In this document: piece after piece, positions 8,368-17,897 of the stretch | How the letters are laid out: each line of letters starts with the position of its first letter | How positions within the stretch are numbered: position 1 is the first letter of the stretch | Assembly (NCBI GenBank): GCA_049999765.1 | Contig: JBNGIQ010009042.1 | Location: forward strand, 1-24,981 | Reading direction: 5' to 3' | DNA from: Phaeoceros laevis | Taxonomy: Eukaryota; Anthocerotophyta; Anthocerotopsida; Notothyladales | DNA length: 24,981 nt | The notes under the pieces: model-generated | What the model was told of the DNA's origin: nothing | Database searches by the model: none | Seen by the model: the letters and a program-made list of their open reading frames with translations, nothing else | Made by a program: the position numbers and the translations under genes

Positions 8368-11300
8368 TTAGATGAAGTCACTAAGGGATGATCGAACTAT
8401 AGATGGGGATGTGTTGGGGTCTCTGGCCTGTCTCAACATCTCCACAACATTACGCATTGTTGGCCTCTCGTCAGGCATCTCCTTGGTACAAAAGAGCGCA
8501 ATCTTAAGCACCAAAAGGATTTCCCGCCTCAACGGACCTTCCAACTCTTCTAATCGAGGATCAAGCACTTCATCAGGTCCCTGGTTCTTCCGAATTGATT
8601 CTTTTATCCATGATACCAGATCAGTCATCTCGTCCACCACAGGCCTCCTGCCACTGACGATCTCCAGTAGAACGACGCCAAAACTGTAAACATCACCCTT
8701 CAACGTCACCCGCATGGTGAATCCATATTCTGCATGAACACAGAAGTATTCAGATAGATGTCCCTCAAACTGCACAACCAAAAGAGGATAAACATAACTG
8801 TTTGGAGTTTGGAGACAAACAAAACGGTTAGGAGGTGCAACCTGGTGCTATGTACCCATAGGAGCCAGCGATTGCAGACATTGACTGCGTGTCTTTGGTG
8901 ACATCAATGAGTTTAGCCAGCCCAAAATCTCCGATATGAGCCTCATGCTCCAGATCTAGCAATATATTGTTGGACTTTATGTCACGATGAATAATAGGAG
9001 GTTGGCAATCATGGTGCAAGTAGGCGAGGCCCTGTGCTGCCCCCAGCGCGATGTTGTAACGCGAACTCCAATCCAGCCTGACATCAGGATTGTGAATGGC
9101 TTCTCCAAGACTTCCATTTGGCATATACTCGTACAAGAGCAGGTTCAGATTCATGTTCGTTGCAAAACCCACCAGTCTGACAAGGTTTCGATGTCGAATC
9201 TGACCCAGAGTCCTCACCTCTGCGTTGAAAACATTGTTCTCTGTATACCCATCCATTGGAAGCACCACTCTTTTCACAGCAAGAATCTGCCCTGTTGGTA
9301 ACACCGCCTTGAAGACAGTACCATACGCCCCCGAACCGATTACATTACGCTCACTCAGACACTGTGTTGCCTCCATGATGTCGCGGTATGTGAGGCCCGA
9401 AGTGCTTCCTTCAGAGTCCTTCACAGAATTCATGGAGCCCATCCGACGAGCACTGACAGAGTGAGTTAGCTTGTATTCTTCTTCATCGTACTGCCTCTTC
9501 CAGAATAGGAGGAAGACTGTTGCTATCAAAATAGCTGCTACACCTGCAAGGATCACACCAATCACAGCCCCCAATGACAAACCCATCCCACTCTTCTTTC
9601 CATCTCCACTGTGGGGACTTGCAGCTTCTGATTCACAAGGTTCAAGCGGAGGTCCACACAGACCCACATTCCCTGCATATGAGCTTCGTGATGCTCCAGT
9701 GAACTCCTGTGCCTGCGGAATAGGACCAGTCAGCTGATTCTCTGCAAAACTGACGTTCGTGAGGCTGACCAAATTTGTCAGTGTGGCTGGCAACTCTCCT
9801 GTTAGCAGATTGTGGGAAAGATCTAGAATCTGGAGAGTGATCAAGTTTCCAATGGATAGTGGGATGCTTCCTGAAAGCAGATTGTGGCTGAGGTTGAGTA
9901 CATATTGCAAAGCCCGCAGGCTACCAATGTCACTAGGGATTGACCCATTGAGCAAGTTGCTTCCTAGATTCAATGACAACAGGTGCTCACACTTAGTCAG
10001 TGACGGGGGTATTGGGCCAGTTAGGATATTCCTGTCCAAGGACAGACCAAAAAGTAGAGTAAGATTGCCCACCTCATAGGGAATACGCCCCGAGAGCCTA
10101 TTCCCACCCAGGTTCAAAAGGAGGAGCTTCTGAAGGCGTCCCATCTCTGGGGGTATGGGACCTTCAAACGAGTTATTGGCAGCATCGAACAATTCCAAAG
10201 AGGTCAGTTCCCCAATCTCTGCTGGGATCTTACCCGAAAACTTGTTGTTTGACAGGTCCAGGGCAGCCAGCTGCTTGAGATTGGACAGGCCAGGAGGAAA
10301 CTCCCCATCCAAGTAGTTGTTGGACAGGTCTAGCCAGTAGAGATTGCCAAGCAAGTTGAAATCCGTGGGCATGGAACCAGTGAAGCTGTTGTTTGAAAGC
10401 CGCACTCGGACGAGGGTGGTGCAACCTGCCAGGGGCCCAGACAAGTTCCCCGAGAAGTTGTTGCTGAGCAGAACCAGAATACTGAGATTCCCCGACTGGC
10501 ACACTCCAGGAGGTATGGGCCCCCAAAACCCATTGCTCGATACATCCAACTTCTCAAGACGACCGTACTTGCCAAGATCCTGTGGCAGCATACCTTCAAA
10601 GGCATTGCTGGCTAGTATCAGGCTCTGAAGATTGGGAAATCTGCCTATTTCTTCTGGAACATGACCATAGAACTTGTTGTAGGACAGATCAAGTTGCTGC
10701 AGGTTGACAAGGTGGACCAAGGATGCTGGAATCTCTCCTGTGATGTTGTTCCCAAAGACTGAGAATATGGAAAGGTACACCAGGCTGCCAATGTCGGTTG
10801 GCAACCGACCCTCCAGATGGTTGTAGGACAGATCAATCACCGACAAGCTGGTGCAGTTGACCAAAGATTCAGGAATACCACCCGTGAAGTCATTTCTGTA
10901 AAGGTAAAGCTGTCCGAGCTGCTGGAGCTTGCCGAGCTCCGGAGGAATGTCCCCTCCTATGGAGTTGTTGTGCAGAGCCAGCACCGTCAACCTGCTGGCG
11001 TTACCGAATTCGGGGGGGAGAATACCTGTCAAAAGGTTGTTGTAGAGACGGACCTCCTCCAGCAATGGCAGATTTCCTATGACAGCAGGAATCTGCCCCA
11101 CCAATCCTGCTGTCGCAAATCCCAAAGTTCTCAGCTTGGTGCAGTTACCAATCTCCTGGGGGATGGGACCAGACAACTGATTTTCTCCAAGACGTATGCT
11201 CTCCAAGCTCGTGAGCCCGCCCACGGAGCTGGGTATGCTGCCATTGAGATTGTTAGTGTAGAGCCACAGGGAGACCAGCGAGGTGAGTCGCCCTATATCA

Positions 11301-12136
11301 TCTGGGATGGGACCAGACAGCCGGTTGGTGCTCAGATCCAAGAATGCGAGGTCGGAGCAGGTGACCAGCGGCGCCGGAATCGGTCCCACAAGCGAATTGT
11401 TGCTGAGGTCCAAGGAGGTCAGATTGCCGCACAGCCAGTCAGCAGGGATGGGAATGCCTCCATCGAGCTTGTTGTTTTTGAGCAGAAGGGTGACGAGACC
11501 TTTGAAGGAGGCACCGAAGAAGGCTGGTGGAATGGTGCCGTTGCGCTGGGTGTCCTGGAGATTGAGCAGCCGCAGGCGGGTGAGATCGCCAAGAGAAGAA
11601 GGCACCGGCGCCGGCGTGAACGGGTTGGCGCTCAAGTCGAGAGACTCCAAGAGCGTGAGCCTGCCGACCTCCTGCGGAATGTCGCCCGTGAGCTGGTTGC
11701 CTGCCAGATTCAGGACCTCGAGGCGCGAACAATTGGCGATGTCCGGCGGGATTTGTCCAGCAATCTTGTTGGAGGAGAGATCGAGTCTCGTAAGCGCAGA
11801 CAGGCGGCCAAGAGCAGGGGAGATGGTGCCGCCGAGGCTGATATTGGCGAGAGCAAGAGAGACGACCAAACCAGCGGAGCAGGTGACGCGAGTCCAGCCG
11901 CAGAAACCAGTGGAAGACGAGGCGGAGTCCCAGTCGCTGAGCACGTTCAAGCGATCATCCAATCCTTGCTTGAACTCGAGGAGGGCGGAGCCGTCGGACG
12001 GCGGGTAGTAGTCGCTTGCAACACAGGGAAGGCAGCGGAAAGCCAGGAGGAGGAAGAAGGGCAAGAATGCCCGAGAGGTCAGCCGCCATGGTGTCGTTGA
12101 CAAAGGTGCATTTTGGACGCTCCTGCTATCACTCAT
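8368..12136 (-). CDS. LRR receptor-like serine/threonine kinase (subfamily XI type), two exons
   Basis: Exons are 12136-8842 and 8729-8368, and the 112-nt GT-AG intron splits a codon 1+2. The joined product has 1218 residues. A signal sequence (hydrophobic at about 23-40) precedes a CX6C pair (C79, C86) and some 28-30 leucine-rich repeats with the plant LxxLxxLDLSxNxLxGxIP pattern to about 815. A second CX6C pair (CGPPLEPC) and one membrane helix (about 853-879) follow. The kinase has the glycine loop GSGAYG, K955 in LAVKRV, E973, HRD at 1050-1052, DFG at 1070 and APE, whose E1099 is the split codon. Every catalytic residue is present and it is an RD kinase. The kinase resembles subfamily XI receptors (At2g33170-like) that sense peptides or other apoplastic ligands. 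The ligand is unknown. Confidence 0.93.
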
Positions 12137-13000
12137 GTTCGACCTGAGACCTGCCCCTGCCCCCAGCTTGGATCAGCACACGGCTGCGGCGAGCCAGCCC
12201 TCGTGTAGCAGCTCTCCTGCTGAGACCTCACCGCTTACATCTCTTAGCCCCCGCACTCCAAGGCCACACAACCCCGCTGCTGCTGCTGCTGATAATAATT
12301 AGCACCTCCGTCTCTAAAACACATCCTTCTCCCAACATGCAAGCGGCCACAAATCCATCACGTCCCCGTTCTCCTCCACTTTCCTCCCTCTGACACCCGC
12401 CGTGAGGTTCCAAAAGCCAAGAAAGAAGGTGGCACCTACCTACCACCTATTTGGCCCCTCAATGCCGATGAGGCCCCCGCCTCATGCAGACAAGCTCGGG
12501 TGCTCCACATATGCGCTCCGCCTGCACACCCTACTGCTCATCGACTAGTGTGTCCCCACTGCTGCCTCTTTCATTTTTGGCGCCTCCGGTGCCAGATTTG
12601 CGGTGCAACCATCCCATCCCGGTCCCGCCCGACAAGCAGGCCCCCGACGCAGCAGCATTCCAGCAGGCTCTCCTTGGCGAGCACCGAGCTGCTGCTCCTG
12701 CACCAAAGCAACCTGGAAGAGCTAGCTGGCGTCCACAGCCGCCACCTCCGCTGCCGGCCGTGAAAGCAAGCACAGACACAGCTAGCTAGCTAGCTAGCTA
12801 GTTGGCTGGCAAGCAAGCAAGCATGGTCCAGCATGGCCTCGTCCTCCGGGCGGGCGGGAGCGAGCATCAGCAAGGGCGGGGGAGAAGAGGAGGGCGAGGT
12901 TAGCGGGGGAAGGAGAGCGGGAGAAGAGGCAGGGACGGACCGGGAGCGGGACCGACAGACCGCCTGGTGTGGGTGATTGTGTGAAAGCGGTCGCCGCCGA
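12137..13000 (-). promoter_or_regulatory. Probable long 5' leader and promoter of the receptor kinase
   Basis: On the minus strand this GC-rich stretch has a CT-rich tract (about 12955-12880), typical of plant transcript leaders, then CTAG/CAAG simple repeats and a GCA run near 12290. Frames on either strand begin mainly at non-ATG codons and have low-complexity composition, so I do not call genes. The transcription start cannot be fixed from sequence. Confidence 0.35.
12781..12822. repeat. (GCTA)n and (AAGC)n simple repeats
   Basis: Five GCTA units (12781-12801) are followed closely by about three AAGC units. Both lie in the presumed receptor-kinase leader. Confidence 0.85.
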
Positions 13001-14994
13001 GCCCGTTCCGTGGATCACGCCGTAAGGCGACACAACGGGAAACGCTGCGCTGGCTGGCTTGCATCATTGGTGGTCGCGGGCGTGGTCTTCGTTGGAGCCG
13101 GTAGTCTAACAAAAACAAATAAAGCCACACACAGGATTGACCTTGCAATTAGAGAAGCTGTCGGTGTGGGTGCCGCCGTAACTCATGATATCACCAAGAT
13201 TTCAGTACTAAGTCTAGTTGCAGTGAGAGCATGATGGACGTTCATTTGTGGATGTGGCCGTTGTGGGGCATTCAACTCCCACATTGCGTGCACGGGCTAC
13301 TCCTCTCTTGTCCTGGACAGAACGGTTCTAGTGCAGCCCCTACATACTTTTAGAAGTTTTAGTACTATCACCGGTTGTGGTGTTACTGGTGTACGAGTGT
13401 TATTATTATTGTTTATGTACTTGGCTTATTATTATCATTATTATCATCATTGTTATTATATTAATTTTGTACATGATTGCAAGAAGCGTGGTTGGGGGGA
13501 ATGGATGATTGTGCTGCATGGCCTCCATCGTCATCATGGCATACTCCACTAGTGCTAATAGTGCTGTAGTAGTTGTACCAATTCCCCGTTCCGTTGCGTG
13601 GGGCCTACATGATCTGGGCACGATCCGGCCACTGACGGGGCCGGCAGCTAGCCTGCGCTTTCGTACCAGTTTATTCCTTTGCTGCCCCAGCCCCGCACTT
13701 TTCCAGAGGCATCGCTGCGAAGCGCAACGCTACAAAAACTTGCACATGCTTTTCTGCGACTGTACCGCTGCAGCTGCTATCTCGTCATTCGGATTCGAAC
13801 CTGCGCCACCGCCAACCTGCCCCATTTACCTGCTCACCGACCTGTTGTACAGCTCACTCATATATTACTTTGAGAGTAGTATGATTATAGCTGGCAAGGC
13901 CAGGCCCGGGGGTTGGTAGGTTTGTACACTAGTCTAGTTTATGGCTTTTTGAACGACATGAGCATCAGCCGTCCGTCCATGCATTCTTGGCGCATTTGTG
14001 AGCTGTGTCGTGGTGATGTAGCGAAGCCCTTATAGCCTAGCAGCCACCAGAGCCCGACGCCGACGACGGCCCACCATTCTCCCCAATAGAGCAAGGGCAG
14101 CCCTTTCCTCGCCGGCGGCCTTCAAGTTGTGGTGATCAATCGCCCCACGCAACTAGACCAAGCTAAGGTTTCACGACTTGCTGGTTAGCTCTCTCTTTCT
14201 GGACACTCGGTCAGTGTGCCGGCCGTTCCATGCATGCTTCGCTTCTTCCTACCATCATGACAATCGCGATTGGATACACATCAACTACCAGCCAGCTTCT
14301 CTTTTGCTCCTTGTCACTGCCAGCCCACATTCTTCCTGCCTTTTCCTTGCATCGATCTAGGCTAACTAGGTACTGTACTCTACACCTGGTGTGAATGAAC
14401 CAGAGTGTATAGCCAGCCTGCTACACCACCCCGGCCTCCCTCGGCATCCGCAGGGAGGGAGAGCCCTGCGGATGTGGATTGGACTTGCAAACACACAAGT
14501 GGTTTAGACTATATAGACAAACAGCCTGCCCTGGACTCTTTGGATCATCGCCCTATGGTTCCGGAAGACACCACACTTCACTACAGTAGTAGTCTCTGCT
14601 ACTGTTCCCTCCAGTAGGTTCATCAGAAGCAACTGCAAGTTAGGGGGACAGGAGGGACTCGTCGTTTTCAGCGCAAGGATCGGCACATGAGACAAGCCAG
14701 CGCTAAAACCCAAACACAGCCTCGTCAGGCGGGCATTACCAAATGATGGATCATGCATGACGGATTGGCCTTTCCCAGCCCGGTCGTCACCCTCCAACAT
14801 CATGGCCTTACTTTACCCACATCATCGCTCATCAGCGGCGGGCCGACTCTTTCTGACCAGGCCCGACGGCGCCCGACCTGGCCTTGGCTGCCTCCTTTGC
14901 CTTGCCGTAGAGAATCACCCTTCCGACGACAAAAACACCAAGAGGCAGGTTAGGTTGCACGTAGACCACGTAGTCGACGTACCTAATAAGTAGC
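13001..14994. other. Gene-poor intergenic region
   Basis: No coding sequence is supported. It holds an imperfect AT-rich (TAT/CAT)n microsatellite at about 13401-13463 and a strong GC-rich hairpin at 14445-14474. A tRNA-like T-loop string near 13792 lacks a matching stem and A box. Short open frames are scattered without domains. Confidence 0.5.
14445..14474. other. Perfect 11-bp GC-rich inverted repeat
   Basis: CATCCGCAGGG (14445-14455) and CCCTGCGGATG (14464-14474) are exact reverse complements with an 8-nt purine loop. There is no neighbouring gene and no known element identity. Confidence 0.8.
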
Positions 14995-15721
14995 TTGGGA
15001 GCAGCAGCTAAAAGCACAGCCTGTTACATGTACGTCCAGTTTTTGGGAAGCAGCAGCTCCTCCCTCCCTCGCACTTCGACTACATCACTGAATTTGGCAC
15101 ACCCTGCCCTGCACTTTTCACAGGCAGCCAGGTACAAGGCTGATGTCCTACCTCACAGGCTGCCCTCATCAGGGTACTGTGCACCTTTGGAAAGTTGATC
15201 ATCACTCACCAAGGAGCACATACATATATGTACCTATATTGCTACCAATCACCAAGTCCATAACTGCCCTACCAAACGTTGAGCATAGTTGTTCGTATGA
15301 TGATACATACAGCTTGCTTGACACTTGGCCCCACCCAGCTCCTACTCGTCGGTGAATTCGGGGAAGTCCGTTTGCTTCCCGGCAAGCACGTGATAAACTG
15401 GATTAATCTTGGAAAAAGGGGCTCCAAGATGTCGGTCCGTGTGGACTAAGCCCACCAGCAACCCGTTGTTACCGGCAACCCCTGCACCTGCAACACAAAT
15501 TCACACAAGGGTAGGTCCACATGTGCTCATATAAATGAATGAGCTCCCAGCCCTTGTGGTTGGAAGAAATACTTTGTTCTGGAGTCTCAGGGCTGCAGCA
15601 CATGCTACGGGTGCGTGCTCTTTGATGACGATTGCAGGAGTTGACGTGATCGCGCTGCATGCATGACAACGAAGGGAGTCTCTCTGAGCTGCTAGCACAG
15701 GTTGTCTGTGCGGGAACGATG
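14995..15721. repeat. Duplicated block, copy 1 (source at 22431-23228)
   Basis: The block is collinear with 22431-23228 in the same orientation, starting TTGGGAGCAGCAG and ending near the CTAGCACAGG and CGGGA strings. It carries the CBS gene's exons 2 and 3, the intron between them and several hundred bp of 3' flank, with many substitutions and indels. Confidence 0.85.
15342..15683 (-). pseudogene. Disabled copy of the CBS-domain gene (exons 2-3)
   Basis: The exon-2 copy (15683-15573) keeps an open frame, with SAITSTPAIVIKEHAPVA replacing SAIMSTPAIVIKEHAPIA. Its last base, before the donor, has changed from G to A. The exon-3 copy (15487-15342) is 146 bp against 150 in the intact gene. Small deletions shift the frame, so it meets a stop after GCWWA instead of reading VGIVTRTD. 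The original terminal codons and stop are still visible at 15344-15342. It has no exon 1 and is joined upstream to PPR debris, so a functional product is very unlikely. Confidence 0.8.
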
Positions 15722-15729
15722 TAACAGCA

Positions 15730-15965
15730 TTGCCAGGACTGATGCCATGCTTCTCCATGCAGAGTAAGGGCTTCATGACCAAGCTCATGCTGAGCATATC
15801 CTGCAATCCTGCTGGTCCACGTGACTATACCTCTTGCTGGTATTTGTCAAACACTCCACTTGCACTTACCAAACTGCCACATTTTGCATACATGTCAGTA
15901 AGGGCATTAGCAACGCATGAACCAGTAGCCTCTAGTCCTGCCACATTACCACAAACAGAACACGC
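15730..15965 (-). pseudogene. PPR gene fragment
   Basis: The minus strand reads GLEATGSCVANALTDMYAKC, then GSLVSASGVFD, the classic PPR block. A stop follows EV. After a frame change, VTWTSRIAGYAQHELGHEAL appears, and then MEKHGISPGNAVT in the first frame. At least one frameshift and one stop break it. About two repeats remain. Confidence 0.7.
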
Positions 15966-16056
15966 AGTATCTTAGTGATCATCATCATCACAAGTACTTG
16001 ACGAAGGCGGTGCAGAGTGGCTGCTATTCAGGTCTAAACCCGCAGTAATACTAGAT

Positions 16057-16400
16057 TTAAATACTCAGGTTCCGTATTTTTCTGGTCATGCTCAGATGAA
16101 GTTCTTGATATCGCAAACAATGACCAACAGTCTCCTGTGTTGCCTGCTGAAAGCAAACCAGAGAGAGAACTTTTTAGGGAGCTACAGCTACAAAGTCCTT
16201 ACAGTCCTTGCATAATAAGATATACAGAAGTCACTAGGTTTTACCTCAGCATCATCCAGTGTACCTTCACTCCCGTCACCTCTTTCACAAGTAGATGCGA
16301 GGTCACGTTCTTCATGGTCCAAATCCCTTTCCAGTTCCTCAGAACTCCACATCAAACATTCTTCGTCATGCCCTAGAAGCATCTCAAAAGGAGGTGGCAT
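16057..16400 (-). CDS. Possible two-exon 81-residue protein, unidentified
   Basis: An ATG at 16400 opens 52 codons (16400-16245) beginning MPPPFEMLLGHDEECLMWSS, a markedly acidic stretch. A donor GAG|GTAAAA and an acceptor TTGCTTTCAG|CAG define a 98-nt intron, the same size as the confident introns in this window. Phase 0 is kept into 16146-16057, which adds 29 residues with a basic end (MTRKIRNLSI) and stops. No domain is recognised. It could equally be the last two exons of a larger gene or a decayed remnant, as it lies between PPR fragments. Confidence 0.3.
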
Positions 16401-16450
16401 ACGCTTTGTAGAATGTGAAAAACCATCAGTGCTTTACCCTTTATAAAGTG

Positions 16451-16515
16451 GTTTCTTGAAGTCATTTCTGGCACACTTCACATACATGTTCACCAAGCTG
16501 GAACCCACTACCATC
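16451..16515 (-). pseudogene. Short PPR fragment
   Basis: The minus strand reads VGSSLVNMYVKCARND, matching the PPR block LVNMYVKCG, and then loses similarity. It may belong to the same dead PPR gene as 15730-15965. Confidence 0.5.
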
Positions 16516-16787
16516 ACCATCTTTCTGGCGCTCCATACCAGAGACAATTGATCACACACAGCTGGAGAAAAAGCAGCAATAACAAGAAGTGAACCCTGCT
16601 CAGATTATTTGCCAGACAGTTCAACCGCAAAAGACCTGAATTGTCTGCAAACAAGAATATTTGAGGTCTAAGATGCCACTACAGAGGCTTAGCAAAAACT
16701 TGGTAACCAGGCATCTTGTCACAAACGTAGAACTTGAACATGCGTGGTCCTTGTCTTAACGTCATCACACCAAAAGAACCTGAGAAG

Positions 16788-16828
16788 ACTCAAAAACATG
16801 CAAGTATGGCTCTTTTGAGTTTTTGAGT
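16788..16828. repeat. 10-bp inverted repeat
   Basis: ACTCAAAAAC (16788-16797) and GTTTTTGAGT (16819-16828) are reverse complements around a 21-nt spacer. It is A/T-rich and possibly fortuitous. Confidence 0.5.
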
Positions 16829-16899
16829 TACATTCCCCAAGAGATCACTGGAGAGCAAGACAGAACCTGACCCGACCAGACTATGGTTCCCTTGGCAAT

Positions 16900-17790
16900 T
16901 TAGCTGTCACTGCGATGGGTTGTCCCATCTGTGCTATGTAGGAACCAGGTTGAGCATGTCAGGACAAACTCGACAGCTATAGTGGCATGGTCGCACATGA
17001 TTTTTCTGATCTTTTCCTGCAAACCTGATGGTTCTTGTATCTCAGCAGACAACCTTCGCAGACAACAAAAATACATGATGGAATGACCCTTGACAAGACG
17101 GTCTGAACTCATATGCAGAGGCGCCTCCAGCAGCAAAAGCACAAAACCAAGATGACAGCGAACAAAATCAGAAATCTTCCTCATTGCAAGGATTTGTCTT
17201 TACATCTGGGTATAGTCACCTTCAAGACTTGTTTTCTTCCACTCTCATCATATATTGCCAAATGAAAAACTGCCTTCGAGCACAACTCTTGTCAGCTGTT
17301 TATGTATCTCATCAACTGATCCTTGTCCAGCCGGCATGTTCAATGTCCAGCTGTAAGTGAGGGACACTGGCAACCAGTAGCGTCCACCAACCCAATGTAC
17401 CGGCTTTCAGCTACAAAGAATTCATGTGCAGTGACGAACCTTATGAGCAGTTTGACTTGATGGAGGCTCATTTTTAAGATGGCATCCTTTACCATGCCTT
17501 TGTACTCTATGCTCCAACTCCTGTTGAGCTGAACCTTCTCAAGCAGAGTTGCAGGGCAGACAAAGTCCTCAGGCCTGAAAAAAGTTGAGGCTGGCAACTG
17601 CTTTGCTTCTCACCACTTCTCCTTGCCTTTTGACAATGAACTTGATTGAACCCTTCGTGCAGCAGGCCAGCAACAAAGCGGGACCTCTTGAAGAAGATCT
17701 CAGCACCAGGCTCCTTTCTGCCATCATCACTTGCTCATCCAGTCGATGCAGATTATCCCGTGGTTTGATGGACACAACAAACCATACATT
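16900..17790 (-). pseudogene. Decayed coding remnant, family not recognised
   Basis: Several open segments in different minus-strand frames follow one another. The first is at about 17790-17569 (SIKPRDNLHRLDEQVMMAER). The next is 17597-17340 (LNRSWSIEYKGMVKDAILKM). Near 17365-17250 a frame reads VSLTYSWTLNMPAGQGSVDE. The last is 17184-16900 (LRRLSAEIQEPSGLQEKIRK). The composition looks coding, but the frames change and stops intervene without good splice sites. It lies just downstream of the Ig-like membrane gene on the same strand. I infer a pseudogene or a poorly preserved multi-exon gene and assign no function. Confidence 0.35.
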
Positions 17791-17897
17791 TCCGAAGCAC
17801 CTAAAAGAATGGTCTAGGCTAATACTACAACAGCATGCCTTCAGAAGCTACAAATGTGGAGGCTTTGCCACGGCCAGGGAGACCAGCCATTTTAGGA

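Noticed and set aside
10817-12100. 427-codon plus-strand open frame opposite the receptor kinase
   Set aside because: It is the antisense shadow of the LRR array. The periodic repeat codons suppress stops, and the product has no domain.
12228-12779. Minus-strand frames in the receptor-kinase leader as upstream ORFs
   Set aside because: They begin at GTG and not at ATG, and are low-complexity.
13780-13830. tRNA-like T-loop string GATTCGAACC
   Set aside because: The flanking bases do not pair into a T stem, and no A box or acceptor stem is present.
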